NCBI GenBank assembly: GCA_964657325.1
Contig: CAZZVE010000006.1
Span: forward strand, 13,603-77,602
Length of the DNA: 64,000 bases
Reading direction: 5' to 3'
DNA from: JBBQVS01 sp964657325
Lineage (GTDB): Bacteria > Chloroflexota > Ktedonobacteria > Ktedonobacterales > Ktedonobacteraceae
Positions within the stretch are counted from its first letter, which is position 1, and every line of letters starts with the position of its first letter. Position numbers and translations under genes: made by a program. Positions 34,794-43,523 of this stretch are shown in pieces. The notes under the pieces are model-generated. The model saw only the letters and a program-made list of their open reading frames with translations. It was not told the DNA's origin and ran no database searches.

Positions 34794-36743
34794 TTAGGCT
34801 CCTACCTCGTCAGCAAGCCGTTCCCATTCAACGAGCAAGTCATCTACGCGTGCTCTGGCTTGTTCGTACTCGGCTGATAGTTGTGTGAGCTGCTCTCCAT
34901 CTGCATTCAGGGCTGCTTCTGATAGAGCGTTCTCTACGGTTTTGACATGTGCCTCGGCCTTTTCTATATCGCGCTCAACGTCCTCGACGGTGCGCGTCTT
35001 TGTCTTTGCCGACCTTTTATTACTTGTCTTCACAACTGGCGCGGCAGGTTTTTCGACAATAGGTGTTTTCTTTGCAGCCGGCACAGGCACATCGAGCAGG
35101 ATTGGTTGCTTTTTCGTTCGATAGTCGGTGTAGTTCCCCATATACGGAATAAGCACACCATCTTCAATAGCCCAGACCTTTGTTGCGAGACTATCAATAA
35201 AGTAACGGTCATGCGAAACGAACAGTAAAGTACCCTCAAACTCGCTCAACACTTCTTCCAAAAACTGTCGCGATTGTAGGTCAAGATGGTTGGTTGGTTC
35301 ATCCAAGATGAGCAGGTTGGAGCCTTGTAAGGTCAATTTTGCTAATGCGACACGACTTCGTTCACCACCACTTAACGCGCCGATTGGCTTGAACACATCA
35401 TCACCAGAAAAAAGGAAACGACCCAGAAAGCTACGTGCACCCTCCTCGCTCAAGACGCTGATCTGACGAATTTCGTCAAGAATGGTACGCTCGTAGTTAA
35501 GGCCAGCATGGGTCTGTGAGTAGTAGCCAACGCGCACATTATGTCCGATAGTTGCATGTCCACTCATAGGAGGTAGCTCACCAATGAGCGTGCGTAGGAC
35601 CGTGGTTTTGCCAGCACCATTAGGACCGATAAAGCCGACACGATCTCCGCGTAACAACTCCAGGTCCGCAACACGCACAAGTGTAGTAGGTTCACCACTT
35701 CTCTGAGGGTCACGTCTTGAGCCTCCACCATAGCCAACGGCGAGTTTGTTGGTCGAAATAACAACGAGACCGCTATCCGTCACTTGCGTGAACTCGAAGT
35801 GCAGTTCGGGAAAGTCCTGTGGTCGTTCTACCCGCTCAAGACGGTCTAGCAATTTCTGTCGCCCTCGCGCCTCTTTACTACGTTGTCCTGCTTTATAACG
35901 GCGAATAAATTCTTCTGTATGGGCAATATGTGCTTGTTGTGCTTCATACTCACGAAGTTGCCGATCCATACGCTCTTCACGCAGGCTCAGATACTTTGTG
36001 TAGTTGCCCGGATATTCCTCTATACGCCCAAAGGCCATTTCAATCGTTCGTGAGACGATTTTATCAAGAAAGTAACGGTCATGTGCAACGATAACCATTG
36101 CACCTTTCCAACTGAGCAGGTAGGTTTCCAGCCATTCAAGTGCGGTAAGGTCAAGATGATTTGTTGGCTCATCCATCAAAAGCAAATCGGGTTCTTGTAA
36201 CAGCAGTTTGCCAAGAGAAGCCCGTGTTTGTTGTCCACCACTGAGACGCATAACAGGAGACGCCTGTTGTTCACGTGTGAAGCCAAGACCATCAAGCACC
36301 TGCTCAACACGATTCTCGTATGTATACCCGCCTGCATGCTCATACTGTGTTTGTAGCTCATCGTAGCGCGCAAGCAATGTATCATATAACGCTTTATTCT
36401 CTTGTGTAGTAGTCGATGACATTTCCTGAGTAAGAGTGCTCAACTCCTGTTCCCAGGAGCGCAGTTCAGAGAAGACGGTTAACAACTCTTCGCGTAGAGT
36501 ATTTTGTGGCTGAAAGTCAACATATTGCGTCAAATAACCAACACGAATAGTACGAGCGATGGCAACGGAACCCTCGTCAGGCTCTTCTCGACGTGCCAGA
36601 ATATTGAGTAACGTAGATTTTCCTGCTCCATTTGGGCCAACTAACCCGATACGGTCATGTTCATTAATTTGAAATGTGATGCCAGAAAAGATGCGCTCCG
36701 CGCCAAACGACTTCCCCACCTCTGTACAACTAAGAATTGGCAT
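34794..36743 (-). CDS. ABC-F family ATPase
   Basis: 649 residues with two ABC domains and no membrane part. Walker A is GPNGAGKST in both halves; signatures are LSGGQQTRASLGKLL and LSGGERSRVALAKL; Walker B motifs are LLLMDEPTNHLDL and LLILDEPTNHLDL. The linker is charged (KAGQRSKEARGRQKLL). The C-terminus after about residue 540 is Lys/Pro-rich and then coiled coil (TVEDVERDIEKAEAHV), as in Uup-type proteins. ABC-F proteins act on ribosomes in translation rescue, biogenesis or antibiotic protection; which role is unclear. Its 3' end is 9 bp from the convergent caspase-fold gene. Confidence 0.92.
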   Translation of the reverse strand: MPILSCTEVGKSFGAERIFSGITFQINEHDRIGLVGPNGAGKSTLLNILARREEPDEGSVAIARTIRVGYLTQYVDFQPQNTLREELLTVFSELRSWEQELSTLTQEMSSTTTQENKALYDTLLARYDELQTQYEHAGGYTYENRVEQVLDGLGFTREQQASPVMRLSGGQQTRASLGKLLLQEPDLLLMDEPTNHLDLTALEWLETYLLSWKGAMVIVAHDRYFLDKIVSRTIEMAFGRIEEYPGNYTKYLSLREERMDRQLREYEAQQAHIAHTEEFIRRYKAGQRSKEARGRQKLLDRLERVERPQDFPELHFEFTQVTDSGLVVISTNKLAVGYGGGSRRDPQRSGEPTTLVRVADLELLRGDRVGFIGPNGAGKTTVLRTLIGELPPMSGHATIGHNVRVGYYSQTHAGLNYERTILDEIRQISVLSEEGARSFLGRFLFSGDDVFKPIGALSGGERSRVALAKLTLQGSNLLILDEPTNHLDLQSRQFLEEVLSEFEGTLLFVSHDRYFIDSLATKVWAIEDGVLIPYMGNYTDYRTKKQPILLDVPVPAAKKTPIVEKPAAPVVKTSNKRSAKTKTRTVEDVERDIEKAEAHVKTVENALSEAALNADGEQLTQLSAEYEQARARVDDLLVEWERLADEVGA

Positions 36744-36827
36744 AGTGTTTCACCTAGAATTTACTTTATATTGCTCGTCTTTTATCAAAGGTAGGTTATC
36801 ATACTCATGCCAGAGATGCAAGAGAAA

Positions 36828-36890
36828 TTGACATCCTCCTCATGGTTAAAAGTGAGGAGCGTTCCTCTCTCGCTAAAGAGAATTTCCTGT
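36828..36890. mobile_element. Possible solitary end of an IS200/IS605 (IS1341-type) element
   Basis: TTGACATCCTCCT followed by a hairpin (CTCCTCA/TGAGGAG with a TTAAAA-containing loop) and TTCCTC resembles the ends of tnpB-carrying elements, which often read TTGACATCCTCCC, hairpin, GGGATTCC. No tnpA or tnpB is present, so it would be a remnant. This is the main content of the 314-bp gap 36744-37057. Confidence 0.4.
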
Positions 36891-37057
36891 TTCAAGGGAA
36901 AATAAGATATACGTGTGTTAGCAACAGTGTTGATGAATGTAAGTATGTCAAGTCGTATCCAAGTATCCTGATATTTTTTGTGGAGTGTAGCATGGACATA
37001 TCTTCATATGATATACTCCATAAAACAAGACGTTCTCCGCAGAAAGGATGATGATAG

Positions 37058-37720
37058 GTGGCGAAAGAGCAGTCCCTGGATAATCTTTGGTTGGCACAGA
37101 TGCTATTTGATCTTGGTGCAGTACAATTTGGTAATTTTACAGTGAGCGAGTCGGCGGTGAGTTCGCCGATTTTTATCAACCCCAAGGTCTTAATTAGCAA
37201 CCCAACCGCATTAAGTGTTGCTGCGAAACTTATGCAACAAGAAATTAATTTGGCGCAGTCGTTGCGTCGTGCACGCGTTCATTCCTTCAATATCGTCGCG
37301 GGAGTCCCAGTAGGGGGTCTTATCCTGGCATCCGCATATTCGCTAGAGACTTCAACGCCGATGATCTATGCGCGTATCCGCCCAGAAGGAACTGGAAAGC
37401 GTGGAATTGAAGGCCGTTTTACGAAAGGTGACACCGCCCTTATCATTGACGATCTCATCACGAGAGGCAGTAGTACGCTAGAAACTGCGGCACTCTTGGA
37501 AGAAAACGGGCTAAAGGTGAAAGATGTTATCGTCCTCATTGACCGTGAGCATGGAGCTGCAGAGCGTCTACGGCAACATGGATACAATCTGATGAGCATT
37601 TTGAAATTAGATGTTATGCTCACGCATTATGTATCAAAAGGTCTCATCTCAGAGGATACCTATCGGGCCTGCGCTGAGTACCTACGCGCTAAACAAGACG
37701 AGAATCATAACAATTTATAG
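37058..37720 (+). CDS. Second orotate phosphoribosyltransferase-like protein
   Basis: 220 residues, type I PRTase fold. The PRPP motif is ALIIDDLITRGSSTLET, and the N-terminal hood has FGNFTVSESAVSSPIFIN, like PyrE (xSGxxSPxYxD). VAGVPVGGLILASAYS and LKVKDVIVLIDREHGAAERL are like the OPRT half of UMP synthases. It is not PyrR, whose motif and length differ. Start is GTG 37058 with AAAGG upstream. It stands alone between the ABC-F gene and a long palindromic terminator. A salvage, regulatory or redundant OPRT role is possible. Confidence 0.85.
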   Translation: MAKEQSLDNLWLAQMLFDLGAVQFGNFTVSESAVSSPIFINPKVLISNPTALSVAAKLMQQEINLAQSLRRARVHSFNIVAGVPVGGLILASAYSLETSTPMIYARIRPEGTGKRGIEGRFTKGDTALIIDDLITRGSSTLETAALLEENGLKVKDVIVLIDREHGAAERLRQHGYNLMSILKLDVMLTHYVSKGLISEDTYRACAEYLRAKQDENHNNL

Positions 37721-37721
37721 C

Positions 37722-37767
37722 AAAGCAAGAGGGTGTGCCGAAAATTTTCGGCACACCCTCTTGCTTT
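37722..37767. terminator. Perfect 46-bp palindrome between convergent genes
   Basis: Two 23-bp arms with no unpaired loop in DNA (centre at 37744/37745), starting 1 bp after the OPRT-like stop and ending 12 bp before the slipin stop. A run of Ts follows on the plus strand and a run of As precedes on it, so it can act as a bidirectional intrinsic terminator. Confidence 0.85.
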
Positions 37768-37778
37768 TTTTACTTCAA

Positions 37779-38618
37779 CTACTGAGGTGACTGAGACAAG
37801 TGACCGTTTTTCTCTGATACATGAGGTCCGTCAAGCGGTACATGCTGTGGTTCAGGTTGGCGTTTCATCATATCCATCATTGGCTGCACAAGGTCCATAG
37901 GAAGTGGGAAGATGATGGTCGAGTTTTTCTCAACAGCTATCTCTGTCAATGTTTGCAGGTAACGTAACTGCATTGCATTCGGCTGTGAGCCAATCACACC
38001 AGCTGCCTTTGCAAGTTGTGCCGAAGCCTGATACTCACCCTCTGCATGAATGATTTTCGCACGCTTCTCACGTTCTGCCTCCGCCTGTTTCGCCATTGCG
38101 CGTTGCATCGTGACAGGCAATTCCACGTCTTTGATCTCTACAGCAGTCATCTTGACGCCCCAACGTTCGGTATGCTCGTCAATGATTGTTTGCAGATCAT
38201 GATTGATCTTGTTGCGTTGTGACAAAATCTCATCCAACTCGGATTGACCAAGTACGTTACGTAACGTGGTTTGTCCGATCTGTGTCGTCGCTTGGATGAA
38301 GTTCATCACGTTGACTACTGCCGCGGAAGGATCAACCACATAGAAGTACAATACAGCAGTTACTTTTATGGTTACGTTGTCACGCGAAATCACCTCTTGT
38401 GGTGGAACAGTCAGAGTGACAATACGCAAGTCAACTTTGACCATACGCGAGATGAATGGTGGGACCAGGAAGATACCTGGACCTTTCGCGCCAGTTAGTC
38501 GCCCTAGCACAAAGATTACCCCACGTTCATACTGTTGTACGACTCGAACAGATGACAACAAGGCAAAGAGTGCGATCAGAACGATGACACCGATTACACC
38601 AGCAATAATAGGGTCCAT
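37779..38618 (-). CDS. Slipin (SPFH/band 7 protein)
   Basis: 279 residues: one N-terminal membrane helix (IAGVIGVIVLIALFALL) then the SPFH domain with VRVVQQYERGVIFVLGRL, GPGIFLVPP, RIVTLTVPPQEVISRDNVTI, and the helical QRAMAKQAEAEREKRAKIIHAEGE. It should form membrane microdomain oligomers. The start at 38618 has AAGGAG 9 nt upstream. It follows nfeD on the same strand (33 bp), the common slipin-NfeD pair. Confidence 0.92.
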   Translation of the reverse strand: MDPIIAGVIGVIVLIALFALLSSVRVVQQYERGVIFVLGRLTGAKGPGIFLVPPFISRMVKVDLRIVTLTVPPQEVISRDNVTIKVTAVLYFYVVDPSAAVVNVMNFIQATTQIGQTTLRNVLGQSELDEILSQRNKINHDLQTIIDEHTERWGVKMTAVEIKDVELPVTMQRAMAKQAEAEREKRAKIIHAEGEYQASAQLAKAAGVIGSQPNAMQLRYLQTLTEIAVEKNSTIIFPLPMDLVQPMMDMMKRQPEPQHVPLDGPHVSEKNGHLSQSPQ

Positions 38619-38651
38619 ACACATTTTCTCCTTGTAAGTAAGACAAAGTGT

Positions 38652-39293
38652 CTACGACATTTCCTGAATACTATGAATATTCTCACGCAATAGTGAACCT
38701 ATAGGCTGCACATGAAGACGCAACCCTTCTACAGAGACGATTTGTAGTTTTGAGCCAGGATCAGCCGATGTCGAGGAGTCATCAAGAATTGCTGCCCAAT
38801 CCTCGCCAGCGTATCGAACTCGTCCTTCTGGAAGGAGTGGCGTTTTCGCAGTAACCATTGCTCCTATCATGCCCTCTACTCCCGTCGTGACACGCATTCT
38901 TCGCACACGTATTGCGAGTCTGACCACCAGAAAACCAATGATACCAACTATTCCAGCCACAACATACACCAGAATTGGACTCAATTGCGCGCTCCCCGAA
39001 TTGCTGTTATTAAAAAAGAGGAGTGCACCAGCGACAAGCGAAATCATCGCGCCAGCAGTCAAGACTCCATGTGCTGGCAGTTTTACATCGAGTACAAGCA
39101 AGACTGCGGCAAGAAGCATGAATACTAATCCCACCCAGTTCGGTGCAAGCGAACTTGCAGCAAAAAGGAAGAAGAGAAACGCAATGCCTCCAATAACGCC
39201 TGGGAAAATGGCACCTGGATGAGCTAGTTCAAGGTAAATGCCAAGCACTGCGACAACAAAAAGTAAAAACACTATGTTCGGGTCGAGTAGCAT
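38652..39293 (-). CDS. NfeD family membrane protein without protease domain
   Basis: 213 residues: hydrophobic helices (IVFLLFVVAVLGIYLEL, GVIGGIAFLFFLFAASS, LVFMLLAAVLLVLDV and two more) and a C-terminal OB-like domain (GMIGAMVTAKTPLLPEGRVRYAGEDWAAI). LELAHPGAIFPGV marks NfeD. Long NfeD1b proteins carry a ClpP-like serine protease at the N-terminus, absent here; the frame begins exactly at the membrane part. Paired with slipin downstream. Confidence 0.88.
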   Translation of the reverse strand: MLLDPNIVFLLFVVAVLGIYLELAHPGAIFPGVIGGIAFLFFLFAASSLAPNWVGLVFMLLAAVLLVLDVKLPAHGVLTAGAMISLVAGALLFFNNSNSGSAQLSPILVYVVAGIVGIIGFLVVRLAIRVRRMRVTTGVEGMIGAMVTAKTPLLPEGRVRYAGEDWAAILDDSSTSADPGSKLQIVSVEGLRLHVQPIGSLLRENIHSIQEMS

Positions 39294-39614
39294 AATCCTC
39301 CCCCAGCAGTTTTATCGTGCAATCTACATATAAAAGTTAGAAGTACAGGTTCGTAATCCCATATTTAGGCATATTCCACACCTATTGCTTATACCTTCAA
39401 TAGCTATCCGCTATTCTATTTATAACATATTGCTATTAAGTTGTCAAGAGATTACGAAGTGAAAGAGTGGAGGGTTTCAGGATAAGTGATGTTGGGAAGA
39501 TAAGTTATCAGAAAGGGTTTGACGAAAGGAAGCGTTGTACTCTCAATGGCCTGTTAAGTTTATAAGCTATTGAGAGTACAAGGGAAACGTCATATCTTAG
39601 TTATGGATAGAATA
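39294..39614. other. Intergenic region, 321 bp
   Basis: No gene seen. It is AT-rich near 39390-39440 (likely the nfeD-slipin promoter region on the minus strand, no good consensus found) and carries a hairpin at 39535-39581 behind the nucleoside hydrolase gene. Confidence 0.5.
39535..39581 (-). terminator. Hairpin after the nucleoside hydrolase gene
   Basis: Sixteen-bp arms (39535-39550, 39566-39581) with one mismatch and a 15-nt loop, 34 bp past the hydrolase stop on the minus strand. Confidence 0.65.
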
Positions 39615-40544
39615 TTAGTACGAGACAAGCGTATCTATCAGCATGTCCCAAAACCGTGTTACATTCAATTCATACCCAACCCGTGCGTTTGCGGGTTTCC
39701 CTAATTTGCCGTATACATCGCATACAGTACGTCCAGCACTGAGCGTACTCGTAGTTTCAATTTCGACATACATATCAGCTGACTGAATAATGTCTAGTTC
39801 AAGTACGGCAGCAACGGCACAAGGATCATGTACAGGAGGTGCAGGGAAACCAAAGACGTTTTTGTAGCTATCGGCAAAAAAGACGAGCAAATCTGCGGCA
39901 AAGCTTGCGACAGGACGAGTCGCGGTACGTAAACGACTCACGACCTCCTCAGTCGCAAGTGCCTGATGCGTCACCTCTAATGGAACCATCGTGATTGGTC
40001 GTCCACATTGAAAGACGATGGAGGCCGCCTCTGGATCGAACCATAAATTAAATTCTGCCGAAGGTGTTACATTTCCTACGCCAATTGCGCCACCCATTAG
40101 CGAGATTGCCTGTATCTTAGGCACAATAGCAGGCTCACGACGTATCGCAGTAGCGATATTGGTAAGTGGTCCTGTTGGCACAAGCGTGATATTCCCCTCC
40201 GAGTTCATAAGCAGGTCAACAAGCAGATCGACAGCATGTTGCGGAGCAAGCTCGATATCCGGTTCAGGTATATTTGGACCATCCATACCGGAGACACCAT
40301 GAATATCGGCAGCATGTCGTGCAGGACGCACCAGTGGTCTATCCATTCCCATCGCAATAGGCACATTACGAATATTTGCCAGCGAGCAGACCTTGAGGGC
40401 GTTCTGTGTTGTCTTCTCGATTGATTGATTACCAGCAACCGTTGTAACCGCAAGCAATTCGAGCGCGGGATGATGTGCCGCCAGGAGGAGCGCAATCGCA
40501 TCATCATGTCCGGGATCACAATCGAGAATTATTTTCTGTCTCAT
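39615..40544 (-). CDS. Inosine-uridine-type nucleoside hydrolase (RihB-like)
   Basis: 309 residues. The calcium-binding N-terminal motif reads KIILDCDPGHDDAIALL. IHGVSGMDGP, LVPTGPLTNIA, SLMGGAIGVGNVTPSAEFN and PVHDPCAVAAVL complete the active site. The pattern is closest to pyrimidine-specific RihA/RihB of enterobacteria by memory, so it probably releases ribose from cytidine or uridine, salvaging pyrimidines. ATG 40544 is chosen; a GTG five codons earlier is in frame without a ribosome-binding site. Confidence 0.9.
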   Translation of the reverse strand: MRQKIILDCDPGHDDAIALLLAAHHPALELLAVTTVAGNQSIEKTTQNALKVCSLANIRNVPIAMGMDRPLVRPARHAADIHGVSGMDGPNIPEPDIELAPQHAVDLLVDLLMNSEGNITLVPTGPLTNIATAIRREPAIVPKIQAISLMGGAIGVGNVTPSAEFNLWFDPEAASIVFQCGRPITMVPLEVTHQALATEEVVSRLRTATRPVASFAADLLVFFADSYKNVFGFPAPPVHDPCAVAAVLELDIIQSADMYVEIETTSTLSAGRTVCDVYGKLGKPANARVGYELNVTRFWDMLIDTLVSY

Positions 40545-40696
40545 TCGATTTTCTTTCACAGGGAATTTGTTGTGTGCGCTCTACTATAGCGTTGTATCCA
40601 AGCAAACGTCAATATTGCTACCTATTTGTACATGTAAACCTGACTGTTCTTACAGTATCGTGCTTGTTATCCCTTTTGTTTCATGACTCCAGGCAT

Positions 40697-41917
40697 TTAG
40701 ACAGAATTGGATATTGCAGAAAGAACTTGAATATCTTTGTGGCTTTGTTCCCGCTCCAACATTTCATAAATACATTTTGATACAGAGATACCCCAAGCAT
40801 CCCAATTCAAGCGATTATCAAAGGCTGCCCTTGTTGATTGCACTAATGCAGCGTAGCGTCGATCATCTCGGTAAATTTGCGCAATAAGTTCTGCATATTC
40901 ATCGGCTCCTGCCTCTAATGAAAGCAACGCGCCGTTTTCGCCATCGACAACTGCACCTGAAACACCGCCAGTATTTGTAGCAATACTAGGCAGCCCAAAC
41001 GAGCTTGCCTCACAGAACACGAAGCCATAGCATTCTTTACGCGTGGGCAGAAAGAAGAAATCTGATGTTTCATACAGTTTTTCCAGTTCTTTGCTCTGCT
41101 CTGCATTTTGTCTGCTCAAATAAGGAACAACAGTCATCCTCTCATGAGAGAATTCACGTGGAGGCACACATCCACAAACAATAAGGTGTGCTTTAATACC
41201 CTTCTCCTCTAATTTTAGGAGAGTCTCGAAAGCTATTGCACCACCTTTTCTATGCCAATCAACTCCGACAAAGAGAAGTTGACAGCGATCAGAACGCTGT
41301 CTCTTCAGAGCCACCTCTGTTGTCGGAGGTGTAGTAATATTAGCTCCCCATGGAAGAACTTTTATTTTCTCACTATTTATCTGATAGTTCTCAATAGCAA
41401 TGTGAGCAGCCCATTGGGCAGGGTAAAGCACTAAACTTGCTTTTGTGAGTGCTAACTTCTCAAGTGTATTTGCCTCGTCATAAGCTTTTGGTAGTAAGTT
41501 TGTGAATTCAGGATAGTAACCTTTCAGCGAAGCAACATTTGCATCTTCAAGCAATACAATGGGAATGTTTGTCTTGAGTAAAGCTATCTCCGTCCAGCCA
41601 AGAGGAGTAAAAATAATATCAAAATTCTTGTGAGTAAGATGTTTTGTCAAGAGCTTTGTATACCTGCGAGCAGTGAAGAAAGTATGATAGAGCATAAAGT
41701 TCTTCTTGAGAACAAGCTTTGTTACTTTCCGCAGAACTCTGTCAACACTCATCAATCCACGCATTTGTATTGGACCTATATACGAAACATTTCCACAGTG
41801 CTTCTCAAGGGCTTGTATCATGTAGCTATTTGCAATTCTGAATGAGGTGTGTGGAGTGTTCTCTACAAAAAGCGAGGTTAAAAATCCTATTTTCAAGCGT
41901 CCACTCTTATCTGGCAT
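40697..41917 (-). CDS. Glycosyltransferase family 4 (GT-B)
   Basis: 406 residues. N-terminal half is divergent (KIGFLTSLFVENTPHTSF); the C-terminal half has LLFVGVDWHRKGG, the retaining-GT donor motif TRKECYGFVFCEASSFGLPSIATNTGGVSGAVVDGENG (E-x7-E type) and typical ending helices. No membrane anchor. Likely adds a sugar to a polysaccharide or lipid; donor and acceptor unknown. Stands alone. Confidence 0.85.
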   Translation of the reverse strand: MPDKSGRLKIGFLTSLFVENTPHTSFRIANSYMIQALEKHCGNVSYIGPIQMRGLMSVDRVLRKVTKLVLKKNFMLYHTFFTARRYTKLLTKHLTHKNFDIIFTPLGWTEIALLKTNIPIVLLEDANVASLKGYYPEFTNLLPKAYDEANTLEKLALTKASLVLYPAQWAAHIAIENYQINSEKIKVLPWGANITTPPTTEVALKRQRSDRCQLLFVGVDWHRKGGAIAFETLLKLEEKGIKAHLIVCGCVPPREFSHERMTVVPYLSRQNAEQSKELEKLYETSDFFFLPTRKECYGFVFCEASSFGLPSIATNTGGVSGAVVDGENGALLSLEAGADEYAELIAQIYRDDRRYAALVQSTRAAFDNRLNWDAWGISVSKCIYEMLEREQSHKDIQVLSAISNSV

Positions 41918-42334
41918 AGTAGTAATACCTCTTTCCTTTCCTTACTCATATTTCTAAGAGCACAAGCATGTCTTAACTAGAAGTGTGTTTTGATGACTTC
42001 TTTACAATAATATCTCTTACATTTTTCTCAATTAGCTATACAATGCGATTTTATCCTATTTGCGTAATAACAAAAATGTATTTTGGTGAAGATGTAGTTA
42101 AGAAAAGGTATTATAGGTAGTGGATATCATACCAATTCTTGTGTACATATATAAGCAAATAAGCGAATAAAAGTGTAAGATGTGTCTTCATACACAACAA
42201 TATTTTCACTCTTTAGCTTACGGTACATCAAGAAAATTATTTTGCTCAACATCTTTACAAAAGTTTAGGATTTCAACTAACAGGGCAGAGATAGAGGAGG
42301 AGCTGGCATATAAGATTGTATTAAGATCTTAAAG
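41918..42334. other. AT-rich intergenic region
   Basis: About 417 bp with no credible gene on either strand. It contains the upstream region of the GT4 gene (minus strand). I see no clear promoter consensus or repeat. Confidence 0.5.
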
Positions 42335-42388
42335 ATGCAGATGTGACGCTTCCTATAAAAGTTTTTATAGGAAGCGTCACATCTGCAT
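42335..42388. terminator. Perfect 26-bp-arm hairpin
   Basis: Arms 42335-42360 and 42363-42388 are perfectly complementary around a 2-nt centre, 16 bp after the stop of the secreted repeat protein (minus strand). Likely its terminator; a long-hairpin group member. Confidence 0.8.
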
Positions 42389-42404
42389 GTACTCAAAAAC
42401 AAGG

Positions 42405-43343
42405 TTAGTTATTTGGATATGCTGCGTCAAATGCTAGAACATTAAAAGCTGCTCTGCTAGGAATAGGTGCGTAATCCTGATTGAAGATGGACCAGCGACC
42501 GTTGTGGAACCATACGCCAGTGTTATGATTGTTGTAGACATGATAGGGTGCCCAGTTTGCTGTAATAAACACGACTGCTTTGGGATTATTGTTCGTGACG
42601 CTGTTGTTCAGGTCCGTATAATCACCGATGCTGTTTGATGTATTCGCGATGTGAAGAGATGTTCCATAGACATCGCGCGTAACCGCATACACGTTGAACG
42701 AGGCACCATTTGGAATTGCGGTTCTATCCTGATTGAAGATGGACCAGCGACCATTGTGATACCAGACGCCAACTGGGTGATTGTCATATACACTGTGGAG
42801 TGCCCAGTTGGGCGTGACCAGAAGCAAGACATTAGGATTGTTATTGCTTGCACTATTATTGATATCAGTGTAGTCGCCTGCGCTATTGTAGGAAGTGGCA
42901 GTGTGCACAAAAATGCCTGAGTAGCGAGCATTTGGTAGAGCATACACATTGAAAGCTGCCCCATGAGGAATTGCTGAGTGATTCTGGTTGAAAATGGACC
43001 AGTGACCACCATGATACCAGACGCCAAGCGGGGAGTTATCATAGACATGGTGAGGTGCCCAATTGGGGGTAACAAAGACAACTGCATTTGGATTGTTGTT
43101 CGTGACGTTGTTGTCCAGGTCGGTATAGTCGCCAGCACTATTATACGATGTAGCGATATGAATGTAGATTTTCGCACCACTACCACTTACTGGATGTAAT
43201 ACAGTCTTCGTAGCTGCGTGAGCGGATGGAACAGCAACGAGCGTCATTAGCATGATGCACATAGACATGATTCCAGCACCGATAAAGGTCCAGCGTGTGG
43301 ATAGAGTTTTCAAGAACGATAACGCGGTGTTGCATTGTCTCAT
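42405..43343 (-). CDS. Secreted protein with three tandem about 80-residue repeats
   Basis: 312 residues. A signal peptide spans about residues 1-44 (hydrophobic MSMCIMLMTLVAVPSAHA, likely cleavage after AHA). Three repeats follow, each with TSYNSAGDYTDLDN (or a variant), NNNPNAVVFVTPNWAPHHVY, a GVWYHGGHWSIFNQ core and an IPxGAAFNVYA end. The repeats are rich in Asn, Tyr and Trp, suggesting an extracellular beta-structured binding module. I recall similar repeats in Ktedonobacterales secreted proteins (DUF7452-like), with no known function. Monocistronic. Confidence 0.75.
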   Translation of the reverse strand: MRQCNTALSFLKTLSTRWTFIGAGIMSMCIMLMTLVAVPSAHAATKTVLHPVSGSGAKIYIHIATSYNSAGDYTDLDNNVTNNNPNAVVFVTPNWAPHHVYDNSPLGVWYHGGHWSIFNQNHSAIPHGAAFNVYALPNARYSGIFVHTATSYNSAGDYTDINNSASNNNPNVLLLVTPNWALHSVYDNHPVGVWYHNGRWSIFNQDRTAIPNGASFNVYAVTRDVYGTSLHIANTSNSIGDYTDLNNSVTNNNPKAVVFITANWAPYHVYNNHNTGVWFHNGRWSIFNQDYAPIPSRAAFNVLAFDAAYPNN

Positions 43344-43494
43344 TCAATTACTTCCTTCTCATACCTTTTATTAACACATTCTTCATAGAGAACTTTCTCT
43401 GCTATGAAGACGCTGGATACCTATTTTTTTCGTGTTGAATATGTCACACGTATAAAGTGAAGTGTTTCACACTTTGTAGATAGACAAATGCTAC

Positions 43495-43523
43495 TCGACG
43501 TGTCATGCTGTAATTGCTATAAT
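43495..43523 (+). promoter_or_regulatory. Possible promoter overlapping the annotated PFK start
   Basis: TATAAT at 43518-43523 with TCGACG 17 bp upstream. The ATG at 43522 shares bases with TATAAT. If this is the promoter, translation must start further downstream, for example at TTG 43588, which has GGGGG 10 nt upstream. Confidence 0.4.

Noticed and set aside
37058..37720. PyrR identity for the second PRTase
   Set aside because: The PRPP motif (IIDDLITRGSS) and N-terminal hood are OPRT-like, and the length exceeds PyrR.
42608..43186. 192-codon minus-strand frame inside the secreted repeat gene
   Set aside because: Alternative frame kept open by the tandem repeats; its translation is repetitive only because the DNA is, and the true frame has a signal peptide.
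43381..43409. CTTCATAG/CTATGAAG inverted repeat upstream of the secreted repeat gene
   Set aside because: Only 8-bp arms, no T-tract or regulator context; could be chance.
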